This document shows, piece after piece, positions 7,723-15,860 of a stretch of 37,072 nucleotides of DNA. The notes beneath the pieces were generated by a model. It ran no database searches. It was not told the origin of the DNA and saw only the letters and a program-made list of their open reading frames with translations. The stretch is taken from NCBI GenBank assembly GCA_035575035.1, contig DATLYH010000387.1:1-37072 (forward strand), written 5' to 3'. The stretch's first letter is position 1, and every line of letters begins with the position of its first letter. The position numbers and the translations under genes were made by a program. This DNA comes from DATLYH01 sp035575035 (GTDB taxonomy: Bacteria > Planctomycetota > Planctomycetia > Gemmatales > Gemmataceae).

Positions 7723-8728
7723 GGAAACCCTCTCCCAGGGCGAAGGCGTCCTGTTCACCGACCCTTCCGCCGATCGCGCCCGTCAGTTCTTCGCCTCCAA
7801 ACCCCGCGCCCTGGTCGATAAGGTCACCACGGTGGCCGACGCCGTCCATCGGCTGGTGCACGACGGCGATTACCTGGCCATCGGCGGCTTCGGGGCCGAC
7901 CGCATCCCAACCGCCGTCGTCCACGAGATCCTGCGCCAGGGCAAGCAGAACCTGCGTTTTGCCGGCCACACCGCGACGCACGACTTCCAGCTGCTCTGCG
8001 CCGGCAATCTGACCGGCCGAGGCAAGACGCTGGCCAAGGTGGACATTGCCTATGTGGTCGGGCTGGAGGCACGCGGATTGTCGCCGCACGCCCGCCGGGT
8101 CCTGGAGTCGGGCGAGGTCGAGTTCACCGAGTGGACCAACTACACCCTGGCCGTGCGCCTGAAGGCGGCCGCTATGGGCCTACCGTTCCTGCCGGCCCGG
8201 TCGCTGTTGGGGACCGACACCTTCCGCCATAGCGCCGCCCGGGTGATCCGCTGCCCGTTCACCGGCGAGCGGCTGGCCGCCCTGCCGGCGCTGTACCCCG
8301 ATGTGGCCGCCATCCATGTCCACGAGGCCGACCGCTACGGCAACTGCCGCATCCGGGGGACCACCGTTGCCGACCTCGACCTGGCCCGCGCCGCCAAGCG
8401 CCTGATCATCACCTGCGAGCGGCTGATCCCCGCCGACGAGATCCGCCGCGACCCGACCCAGACGGTCATCCCATTCTTCTGCGTGGATGCGGTCTGCGAG
8501 GTGCCCTACGGCAGTTACCCCGGCAACATGCCCTACGAGTATTTCTCGGACGAGGAGCATTTGGCGCAGTGGCTGGAGGTGGAGAGAGACCTGGACGCCT
8601 ACCGCCGGTTCCTCGATCAGTATATTTACGGCGTGCGGGATTTCACCGAGTACTTGCAGCTTTGCGGCGGCCTGCCGCGGCTGCAGCAACTGCGGCAGCA
8701 GGAGTTCCTGTTACACCGAGGTCGCTGA
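7721..8728 (+). CDS. CoA-transferase family I, subunit A (glutaconate CoA-transferase-like)
   Basis: The 335-aa protein is a family I CoA-transferase alpha subunit. It has the conserved VHDGDYLAIGGFGADRIP glycine-rich stretch (about 46-63), HEADRYGNCRI (about 205) and a YGVRDFTEYLQLCGG ending typical of GctA-like subunits. Family I enzymes move CoA between carboxylic acids through an enzyme-bound glutamyl-CoA held in the B subunit, which is encoded next. The first 40 residues form an N-terminal extension relative to the usual start near DGD. The ATG at 7721 lies inside a palindromic repeat with no SD. The substrate cannot be named: GctAB-like and IpdAB-like assignments are both possible, and no degradation pathway genes are nearby. 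Confidence 0.85.
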   Translation: METLSQGEGVLFTDPSADRARQFFASKPRALVDKVTTVADAVHRLVHDGDYLAIGGFGADRIPTAVVHEILRQGKQNLRFAGHTATHDFQLLCAGNLTGRGKTLAKVDIAYVVGLEARGLSPHARRVLESGEVEFTEWTNYTLAVRLKAAAMGLPFLPARSLLGTDTFRHSAARVIRCPFTGERLAALPALYPDVAAIHVHEADRYGNCRIRGTTVADLDLARAAKRLIITCERLIPADEIRRDPTQTVIPFFCVDAVCEVPYGSYPGNMPYEYFSDEEHLAQWLEVERDLDAYRRFLDQYIYGVRDFTEYLQLCGGLPRLQQLRQQEFLLHRGR

Positions 8729-8730
8729 CA

Positions 8731-8801
8731 GTCCGTAGCCGTAGTCCGTAGTCAGTAGCAGAAGACGACGGACTACGGGCTACGGACTACGGGCTACGGA
8801 C
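8731..8801. repeat. AGTCCGT-type hairpin directly abutting the next start codon
   Basis: GTCCGTAG plus CCGTAGTCCGTAG (8731-8751) pairs with 8780-8801, about 21 bp with one bulged G. The last base of the stem is the base before the ATG at 8802. It lies in the short spacer between the two CoA-transferase subunits. Confidence 0.85.
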
Positions 8802-9572
8802 ATGACTTACAACGCGATGGAGCTGATGATCTGCTGCGCCGCCCGGCTGCTGGAGGACGGGCGCACGGTTGCGGTCGGCACGGGGGTGCCCTGCGCGGCG
8901 GCCATGCTGGCGCAGCGGACCGGCTCGCCCAACCTGGTCATCCTGTTCGAGGCCGGCGGCATCGCCCCGCAGCTGCCGACCATGCCGATCAGCGTTGGCG
9001 ACTCGCGCACCTTCTACCGCGGTGTAATGGCCACCAGCATGGCCGACATCATGGAGACCTGCCAGCGCGGCCTGATCGACTACACCTTCCTGGGCGGGGC
9101 ACAGATCGACGCCTACGGCAATCTCAACTCAACGCAGATCGGCAGCGACTATGCCCGGCCCAAGGTGCGCCTGCCCGGCAGCGGCGGCGCCAACGACCTG
9201 GCCTCGCTCTGCTGGCGCGTTCTGGTGGTGACCAACCACGACCGTCGCCGTTTTGTCGAACAACTCGACTTCCTGACCACGCCCGGCTACCTCACCGGCC
9301 CCGGCGCCCGCGAGGCGGCCGGCCTCCCCCCCGGCACCGGCCCGTACCGGGTCATCACCGACCTGGCGGTGCTCGGCTTCCACGAACAGACCCGGCGAAT
9401 GGAGGTCCTGAGCCTGCACCCGGGCGTCTCGTTGGAGCAGGTGCGACAGGCGACGGGCTTCGAGCTGGGCGTGCGGGAACCGCTGGCCGTCACCGCCCCG
9501 CCGACCGAGCACGAGCTGCGCATCCTGCGCGAGGAAGTGGACCCGTACCGATACATCATCGGGCGCTGCTGA
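8802..9572 (+). CDS. CoA-transferase family I, subunit B
   Basis: This 256-aa beta subunit partners the preceding gene. The stretch NLVILFEAGGIAPQLPTMPI (about 45-64) holds the glutamate expected to form the glutamyl-CoA thioester in GctB-like subunits; other family signatures are FLGGAQIDAYGNLNST and RLPGSGGANDLA. The subunits are separate genes, as in glutaconate CoA-transferase. The ATG at 8802 has no SD and touches a hairpin repeat, so expression may depend on coupling or on leaderless-like initiation. The catalytic Glu is read from motif similarity, and the substrate is unknown. Confidence 0.87.
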   Translation: MTYNAMELMICCAARLLEDGRTVAVGTGVPCAAAMLAQRTGSPNLVILFEAGGIAPQLPTMPISVGDSRTFYRGVMATSMADIMETCQRGLIDYTFLGGAQIDAYGNLNSTQIGSDYARPKVRLPGSGGANDLASLCWRVLVVTNHDRRRFVEQLDFLTTPGYLTGPGAREAAGLPPGTGPYRVITDLAVLGFHEQTRRMEVLSLHPGVSLEQVRQATGFELGVREPLAVTAPPTEHELRILREEVDPYRYIIGRC

Positions 9573-9779
9573 GCCGAGGTCGCCGGGGATGGTTATCCTT
9601 GCGGGCGGCTGATCTCACTGGGTGCCGGCTGCGGCTTGGACCTGAAGGCCCACCTGGCCCGCCACGCCGGGCACGGCCGCACATGTCGTGGAAGTGGGGC
9701 TCGTTCGGCTTCCGCCGGAGGGCCTGGGTAAAGTCGTCGCGGGCCCGCACGTCTCCCAGCCAACGAGCCCGCCCTCTGC

Positions 9780-10217
9780 TCACTTGTTGGGATAGGGCTT
9801 CTGCCAGAAGTTCTCGCCGCACCAGTTGAACTCCGGCCGGGTCTCGATGGTGCAGTCGCCGTGCACGTCCACCTGGCAGGAAAGGCGCATCTCGTCCTCG
9901 TGGCCGATCACCGCCAGCGACTTGGCCAGGGTGAAGCGCTCCCGCAACGTCTTGGGGACGCCGTTGACCGTGCCTTCCTTGAGCTTCTTCTGGTATTCCT
10001 CCCATTTTTCCTTGGACATCCCCTTGGGGCTGAGGTTTTCCATACCTTTCTTGACCAGCACCCGGCAGGTGCCGCACAGGCCAAGGCCGCGGCAGTTGAG
10101 GAAGCGGTCCAGCCCCTGGTAAATCTGGATGCCGGCCGCCCGCGCTGCCTGACGCAGGTTGGCCCCTTCGGGGACCTCGATCTCGACCTTCTCTTTGACA
10201 AAAGTAACCTTGGGCAT
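9780..10217 (-). CDS. 2Fe-2S ferredoxin-like protein with an insert before the last ligand
   Basis: The 145-aa protein begins MPKVTFVKEKVEIEVPEG, the beta-grasp start of 2Fe-2S ferredoxins. Ligands are C42, C48, C51 (CRGLGLCGTC, the CX5CX2C spacing of the adrenodoxin type) and C114 (LSCQVDVHGDC). Between C51 and C114 lie 62 residues including a charged helix (SKEKWEEYQKKLKEGTVNG), longer than in simple plant or adrenodoxin forms. An electron-transfer role is likely. The ATG at 10217 is the family start; the open frame continues upstream through the divergent promoter region and gene and is not used. The flanking genes give no clue to its redox partner. Confidence 0.88.
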   Translation of the reverse strand: MPKVTFVKEKVEIEVPEGANLRQAARAAGIQIYQGLDRFLNCRGLGLCGTCRVLVKKGMENLSPKGMSKEKWEEYQKKLKEGTVNGVPKTLRERFTLAKSLAVIGHEDEMRLSCQVDVHGDCTIETRPEFNWCGENFWQKPYPNK

Positions 10218-10346
10218 GGAGCCGGGTTCCTTATGCGGTAAGATCCAAGGGAGTCCACCTCCGCGACAGGGGAGGCCGCTGAAATTGTACAAAGCACCCC
10301 GGCCAGCAACCAGGGAGCCGGATGGCCGGCGAGAGAGGAACCGCAA

Positions 10347-11270
10347 ATGGGCGGGACCGTTAACCCGAAAGAGGCCGTCGTCCGCCTGGCCCATGTCAGC
10401 GACATCCACGTGACGGCGCGGCCGCTCGGCTGGCAGCGGCCGGATTGGTTCAGCAAGCGGCTGGCAGCATGGCTCAACCTCCGCCTCCTGGGCCGCGGCT
10501 TTCGCTTTCGCCGGGCGGAACAAGTGCTCGCCGTCCTGACGGCCGAGCTGCGCCAGCGCCGGCCTGATCGGATCATCTTCTCGGGCGACGCCACCGCCCT
10601 GGGCTTCGAGGCCGAGCTGGTGCGGGCGACGGCCCTGCTCGGCGTCCGCGGCGCCGATCCGCTCCCCGGATTGGCCGTGCCGGGCAACCACGACTACTGC
10701 ACCCCCCACGCGGCCGCCTCCGGCCTGTTCGAACGCCACTTCGCTCCCTGGCTGACCGGTGAGCGCATCGCCGGCCACACCTACCCCTTCGCGCAGCGCG
10801 TCGGCCCGGTCTGGCTGGTGGCGGTCAATTCCAGCAGGGCCAATCGCTGGCCCTGGGACGCCAGCGGCAGCGTCGGCAGCGAGCAGCTCAAGCGTCTTGA
10901 TCTCCTACTCCGCCGCCTGGATGGCGGGCGGCGCATCCTGGTGACACACTACCCGGTCTGCGTCGCCAGCGGCAAGCGGGAGCGGCGCAGCCGTGCCCTC
11001 CGCGATCTGGCCGACCTGATCGCCGTCGCCGACCAGGGGGGTGTCTGCCTCTGGCTGCACGGCCACCGGCACAATTGGTATTACCATCCCCGGCCTTCGC
11101 TTGCCCCTTTCCCGGTCATCTGTGCCGGCAGCGCCACACAGAACGGCCTGTGGTCCTACGGCGAGTACACCATCGCCGGCCGGCGCTTCCGGGCAGTGCG
11201 CCGCGTTTTCGATGTGGGCCGGGGCTGTTTCTGCGAAGGTGAATCGTTCGAGCTGGAGCTGAGGGAGTGA
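10347..11270 (+). CDS. calcineurin-like metallophosphoesterase
   Basis: The 307-aa protein carries all dimetal phosphoesterase motifs in order: SDIH (about residue 18), SGDA (about 79), GNHDY (about 112), THYP (about 199) and GHRH (about 238). These coordinate two metal ions for phosphoester hydrolysis. There is no signal peptide, so it is cytoplasmic. GAGAGGAA precedes the ATG at 10347. It is divergent from the ferredoxin gene, sharing a 129-base spacer, and is followed by the large heme-domain protein. Family members act on cyclic nucleotides, lipid-A precursors or nucleic acids; the substrate here is not visible. Confidence 0.9.
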   Translation: MGGTVNPKEAVVRLAHVSDIHVTARPLGWQRPDWFSKRLAAWLNLRLLGRGFRFRRAEQVLAVLTAELRQRRPDRIIFSGDATALGFEAELVRATALLGVRGADPLPGLAVPGNHDYCTPHAAASGLFERHFAPWLTGERIAGHTYPFAQRVGPVWLVAVNSSRANRWPWDASGSVGSEQLKRLDLLLRRLDGGRRILVTHYPVCVASGKRERRSRALRDLADLIAVADQGGVCLWLHGHRHNWYYHPRPSLAPFPVICAGSATQNGLWSYGEYTIAGRRFRAVRRVFDVGRGCFCEGESFELELRE

Positions 11271-11383
11271 GGCTCCCGCGCTCGCCCGTGCTCGCCGCTA
11301 AACGGCTTGTGAACCGATCGGCCTTCCCTTACCATCATCTCGTGAACGATGCCCACCAAGGTTCCCACCGCATGGAGTTCCTG

Positions 11384-14300
11384 ATGTCCCTGCTGCGCTT
11401 CTGTCTCCTCGCCGTCCTTGTTTGTTGCTGGGCCGCGTCGGCCGGACTCGCCCAGAAGCAGTTCGGCTTTGACAACCGCAAACCTTCCGGCCAACCGTAC
11501 CTGACGCCGGAGGAGTCAGTCAAGCGAATGAAGGTAGCACCCGGTTACGAGATCAAGGTCTTCGCCGCCGAGCCGGACGTTATCAACCCTATCGCCTTCA
11601 CCATCGACGAGCGCGGCCGGCTCTGGGTCGTCGAGTGCTTTGAGTATCCCAAGCGCACCCCCAAGGGGCAGAAGCCGCGCGACCGGATCAAAATCCTGGA
11701 AGACGCCGACGGCGACGGCCGGGCCGACAAGGTCACCGTCTGGGCCGAGGGGAAGGACCTGCCGATCGGTTTCGACCTGGCCAGCGGCATCGAGGTCGGC
11801 CACGGCGGCGTTTTCCTTGGGGCTCCGCCCTACCTCTTCTTCCTGCGCGACACCGACGGCGACGGCAAGTGCGACCACCAGGAGGTACTGCTCAAGGGAT
11901 TCGGCAGCCAGGACACCCATGAGACGCTTAACACCTTCCAGTGGGGCCCTGACGGCCGGCTCTACGGCCTGCACGGCGTTTTCACTCATTCCGAGGTGGA
12001 CGGCGTCAAGCTCAACGCCGCCGTGTGGCGGTACGACCCCTCACCCCCAACCCCTCTCCCCTCCCGAGGGGAGAGGGGAGGGAAAGCAGATTCCCTCCCC
12101 CCTCCTGAGGGGCGAGGGGGAGGGAAAGCAGATCCCCTCTCCCCCCCAGGGGGGAGAGGGGGAGGGGTGAGGGGGAAGTTCGAAGTCTTTGCCGAAGGGA
12201 CCAGCAACCCCTGGGGAATGGACTTTGACGCGACCGGCCAATGTTTCCTGGCTTGCTGCGTCATCCCGCATCTGTTCCACATGGTGCCCGGCGGCACCTA
12301 CAAGCGCCAGGCGGGGAGCAGTTTCAATCCCTATGCCTACGGCCTGCTCAACGAGATCTGCGACCATCAACACCACCAGGAAAGCGGCTGGGCCCACGCG
12401 GGACTGCTCTATCTCGACGGCGACCACGTCCCGGCCGAGTACCGCGGCAGCCTGATCATGGGGAGCATCCACGGCTGTTCCATCAAGCGCGATCTGCTCC
12501 GCCGCAACGGCTCGACTTACACGGCGCCGCACGCCCCGGACTTCCTGGTCTCCGGCGACAAGAACTTCCGCCCGATTAACCTGCGCTGGGGACCCGATGG
12601 CTCGATCTACGTCATCGACTGGCACGATCAGAACCCCTGCCACCAGGCCCCGCCCGACAGCTGGGACAAGGAGCATGGCCGCATCTACAAGATCCAGCGC
12701 ACCGGCCACAAGGCTGCCCCGGCGGAGGACCTGGGCCGCCGGTCGAACCATGACCTCATTGAGCTGCTGAACCACTCCAACCCCTACATCTATCGGACGG
12801 CATTACGGCTGCTGGCGGAACGGCGGGGTAAACTCTCGGAACGCGACCTGGGCCACCTGCGGGCCGGCTTCACCGCCGCTTCCCTCCGTGCCTTCTGGGC
12901 GCTGTACGCCGTCGGTGCCTTCGATGAAAAACTGGCCGCCCAGGCGCTGACCCTTTTCAACCGGGACGAAGGCAATGACCCGGCGATGCGCCTTTGGGCC
13001 GTCCGCTTCCTTGGCGAGTCGGGCAAGGTGTCCGAGTCGATGCTGGCCCGCCTGACAGAGTTGGCGAAGACGGAGAAAGCGCCCGAGGTGCGGCTACAAT
13101 TGGCGAGCACGGCCGGGCGTCTGACGAAGCAGGACGTGCTGCCCCTACTGCACAACCTGATGCAGCACCGGGAGGATGCCCGTGACCCGTGCATTCCGTT
13201 GATGATCTGGTTGGCCTATGAGCCGCGCCTTGTACCGCAGCGGAACGCTGCCCTGGACTGGCTGAAGGAGCACGCGGCCGGCAACCCCCTGATCACCGAC
13301 GAGATCGTGCCGCGAACCATGCGCCGCCTGGCCGTGACCGGCCGGCCCGAAGACCTGGCCGCCTGCGTCGCTTTCCTGGACGAGGTAGCCGATCCCGCGG
13401 TCCGACGGCGGGCCCTGGAGGGGATGGCGCAGGCGCTGGCCGGCCGTCAGGTTGATCCGCCGGCCGACTGGAAACGGGTCCGCGCCCGGCTGATGAAGGA
13501 TCCCGACAGCGACGTGCAGCGGCTGACAGCGAAGCTGGCCGTCAACTTCCGTGATGTGGAGGCGATCCGCCACGCCCTGACAGCGGCCCTGGATGCCAAT
13601 CGGCCAACCGGGGAGCGTATCGAAGCGGTGCGCAACCTGGCCCTGGCCCACCCGCCCGAAGCACTGAAGCCGCTCCAGGACCTGCTGGTTTCCGCGAAGA
13701 GCCTGGAGCTGCGCCGCGAGGCTTGCCGGGCACTGGCCGGCTACGATAGTCCGGACGTGCCGCGGATCGTGCTGGCCGGCTGGAAGGACTACCCGCCCGC
13801 GCTACGGAGCGAGGCGGTCAACCTGCTGGCCGGCCGCAAGGAGTGGGCCGCCGAACTGCTCGCCGCGGTGGCCGACCGGCGCGTCCCGCGCACCGACCTG
13901 ACCGACCACACGATCCTCCGCATCCGCGCTTTCAAGGACCGGAAGCTGAACGATCAGGTTGAGAAGGTCTGGGGCCGTTTCCGCGATACGCCCGCCGAGC
14001 TGAGCGCCCTCATCGACAAGATGCGCGGCGAGCTGCACCAGGGGCGGGCCTCGTTCGAGCGCGGCCGGAAGGTCTTCGAGAACCAGTGCGCCAAGTGCCA
14101 CCGGTTCGAGGGGACCGGGCATGATGTCGGCCCTGCCCTGGACGGCGCCGCCCGCGACATCGAGTACCTGCTGGCCAACGTCCTCGATCCCAACCGGGTG
14201 GTCGGCCAGCCGTACTACACCCGCATCGTCGCCCTGAAGAATGGCCGGGTCGAAAGCGGGCTGCTGCACGCCGAGGACGAGCAGACCGTCACCCTCAAGA

Positions 14301-14890
14301 CCGAGAACAACGTACTCAAGGTCATCCCGCGGAGGGACATCGAGGAGATGACGGTAGAGTCGAAGTCGATGATGCCGGAGGGCCTGGCGAACAACATGAC
14401 GGTGCAGGACTTCCGCGACCTGGTCCGCTATCTGATGGCCCATCCGTTCCTGACCGAGGTGGCGGTGACGGCTGACGCCTTCGCCGCCCGGGACGTGGAC
14501 TCTATCCAGCCGGGCAGTTCTGGCGCCCCCGGTGTTCAGTGGAGTTGGCCGGCCGTGGGCCCCACCGGGAGGATCCCGCTGCCGCCGAGCAAGGGGGACG
14601 CAGAGGCGGTGGCCTATGTCTCGGCGAAGGTGACGGCGCCGGCGGCGATGCGGACGCGCTTGCAGCTGGGCGCGGCCCATCCGATCGAGGTGTGGCTGAA
14701 CGGTCGGGAAGTTTACCGCGGCAAGCCGGGCAGCGCGCCGGTGGAGCCGGACCAGGCCGGCGTGGACGTGGAGCTGCGCGCGGGCGTCAACCATCTGGTG
14801 TTCCGGGTGACTTACCGGGGCGACAAGGAGGTCCTGTATGCCCGGCTGCTGGACCCGGAGCGGAAGCTGAGATATCCGGAGGAGAAATAA
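11384..14890 (+). CDS. exported Pirellula-type dehydrogenase-domain protein with HEAT-like region and C-terminal heme domain
   Basis: The 1168-aa protein starts with a signal peptide (MSLLRFCLLAVLVCCWAASA, cleavage about GLA-QKQ). A membrane-bound-dehydrogenase type beta-propeller domain (about 35-450; GYEIKVFAAEPDVINPIAFT, RIKILEDADGDGRAD) is followed by an alpha-helical HEAT-like region (about 465-860). A cytochrome-like domain with CAKCH at 902-906 carries the LDPNRVVGQPYY and ENNVLKVIPRRDIEEMTVES hallmarks of the Verrucomicrobium/Pirellula heme-binding family, and a beta-rich C-terminal domain closes it. About 46 residues (219-265) are translated from an inserted GC-rich repeat. The ATG at 11384 has GGAG 6 bases upstream; an ATG at 11372 is also possible. 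The family is a PVC hallmark whose substrate is not established; periplasmic redox on sugars is a guess. Confidence 0.9.
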   Translation: MSLLRFCLLAVLVCCWAASAGLAQKQFGFDNRKPSGQPYLTPEESVKRMKVAPGYEIKVFAAEPDVINPIAFTIDERGRLWVVECFEYPKRTPKGQKPRDRIKILEDADGDGRADKVTVWAEGKDLPIGFDLASGIEVGHGGVFLGAPPYLFFLRDTDGDGKCDHQEVLLKGFGSQDTHETLNTFQWGPDGRLYGLHGVFTHSEVDGVKLNAAVWRYDPSPPTPLPSRGERGGKADSLPPPEGRGGGKADPLSPPGGRGGGVRGKFEVFAEGTSNPWGMDFDATGQCFLACCVIPHLFHMVPGGTYKRQAGSSFNPYAYGLLNEICDHQHHQESGWAHAGLLYLDGDHVPAEYRGSLIMGSIHGCSIKRDLLRRNGSTYTAPHAPDFLVSGDKNFRPINLRWGPDGSIYVIDWHDQNPCHQAPPDSWDKEHGRIYKIQRTGHKAAPAEDLGRRSNHDLIELLNHSNPYIYRTALRLLAERRGKLSERDLGHLRAGFTAASLRAFWALYAVGAFDEKLAAQALTLFNRDEGNDPAMRLWAVRFLGESGKVSESMLARLTELAKTEKAPEVRLQLASTAGRLTKQDVLPLLHNLMQHREDARDPCIPLMIWLAYEPRLVPQRNAALDWLKEHAAGNPLITDEIVPRTMRRLAVTGRPEDLAACVAFLDEVADPAVRRRALEGMAQALAGRQVDPPADWKRVRARLMKDPDSDVQRLTAKLAVNFRDVEAIRHALTAALDANRPTGERIEAVRNLALAHPPEALKPLQDLLVSAKSLELRREACRALAGYDSPDVPRIVLAGWKDYPPALRSEAVNLLAGRKEWAAELLAAVADRRVPRTDLTDHTILRIRAFKDRKLNDQVEKVWGRFRDTPAELSALIDKMRGELHQGRASFERGRKVFENQCAKCHRFEGTGHDVGPALDGAARDIEYLLANVLDPNRVVGQPYYTRIVALKNGRVESGLLHAEDEQTVTLKTENNVLKVIPRRDIEEMTVESKSMMPEGLANNMTVQDFRDLVRYLMAHPFLTEVAVTADAFAARDVDSIQPGSSGAPGVQWSWPAVGPTGRIPLPPSKGDAEAVAYVSAKVTAPAAMRTRLQLGAAHPIEVWLNGREVYRGKPGSAPVEPDQAGVDVELRAGVNHLVFRVTYRGDKEVLYARLLDPERKLRYPEEK
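12040..12176 (+). repeat. CCCCTCTCCCC palindromic repeat array inside the heme-protein gene
   Basis: Three palindromic units share the pattern CCCCTCTCCCC..GGGGAGAGGGG followed by AGGGAAAGCAGA. CCCTCACCCCC on the left and GGGGTGAGGGGG on the right close the array as a larger inverted repeat. It is in frame and encodes SPPTPLPSRGERGGK-like and PEGRGGGKADPL-like peptides in a domain that is otherwise conserved on both sides. Confidence 0.85.
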
Positions 14891-14899
14891 CCCGGCGAT

Positions 14900-15362
14900 T
14901 ACCTTGGACAGTCTTCTCTGCCCCTTGCGGCTCAGCGCTCTCCGCTGTGCGGAGGTCTGCTGGCCAAACCGGAAGCTGCGGACCAGAAAACCGGACTCCA
15001 ACAAGGGAGCCGGCCGGAAGTCCCCTTCGCGGATAACAAGCAATGACCAGGGTGTGGAAGGACCAGCCCTCGACCCCGTCTAGGGCGACGCTCAGCAGGT
15101 TCCGGCGTCCGCGGGTGAGCTGGCGGATCCGTCCGGCCCTGCCTGCCGTCAGCGACCGTGACCCGGTGGTTGGCGACGAACCGGGCGGTCCGTTTGATCC
15201 GGTGCTTGCAGCGAGTCGGTCCGGGCATGGCCCGGCCGAGGGTGGCCCAGGTGGCACGTGGCGCCGGCCGCCGGCCTGGCGGCCCCACAAGGGTTGAGCT
15301 TGACTCCGCCGCAGGGTGGCACAGACACTGAGGACCCAGGCCAGGATGACGGATCGGCTCAT
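14900..15362 (-). pseudogene. decayed transposase N-terminal fragment (IS4-like)
   Basis: GGAGGAACCACC and an ATG at 15362 open a frame MSRSVILAWVLSVCATLRRS that loses sense after about 25 codons. A neighbouring frame then carries GRAMPGPTRCKHRIKRTARF and VANHRVTVADGRQG, and the first frame resumes with QLTRGRRNLLSVALDGVEGW and SFHTLVIACYPRRG. Read together these resemble the N-terminal half of IS4-type transposases from memory, with at least two frameshifts. The 3' part fades before the heme-protein gene ends at 14890. Family assignment is by pattern recognition only. Confidence 0.5.
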
Positions 15363-15860
15363 GGTGGTTCCTCCACCTCGGGGGTCGGACAAGACAAGGG
15401 GGTATGACAACTACCCTTGTACGGCCAACGCAATGCGGATGGAACCGCCTCCTTTCTCCAGGGCTCGGGAAACTGGGGATAGCTCAGTCGCCTCCGACCT
15501 TGCTTTCGCGCACCCATTGGGTACTATGTGTCTCAACCCGGGCCGGGGTTCCTGACCACCCTTCTCACCCACGAGCGGAGGTGGTTTCCCCCTATCCCGG
15601 AACCCTTCCCCTTCTGGGGAAGCACAGCCGGCGAAGAAAGGATCGACTTCAAGGGGGAACGTATCGCTGCCAGTTCCACCTCTGCTGTGACCGACTTTCG
15701 CGCCTGACTCCCTTTTCACCAATAACTCCATAGGTCCAGCGCCCGAGTTGCGCCTCCACCATGTTGGGAGTACGGGCGCGGCCGGGGGAATTAGCTTCTG
15801 GAACGGTTGTCGCCTCCGGCAGAGTGCTTCGAGATCGTTGCCAAAGGAGGGTTCGGAATC
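15363..15860 (+). other. intergenic stretch before the giant surface protein
   Basis: About 500 bases without a convincing gene. A small hairpin (CTTCCCC-TTCT-GGGGAAG) lies at 15605-15622. No clear promoter was recognised. The bases just before 15861 hold the AAGGAGG SD of the next gene. Confidence 0.5.

Noticed and set aside
12040..12176. CRISPR-like repeats
   Set aside because: Units are palindromes of unequal length without spacers of constant size; translated in frame within a gene.
15479..15507. GGGGATAGCTCAG as a tRNA start
   Set aside because: No cloverleaf can be built from what follows.
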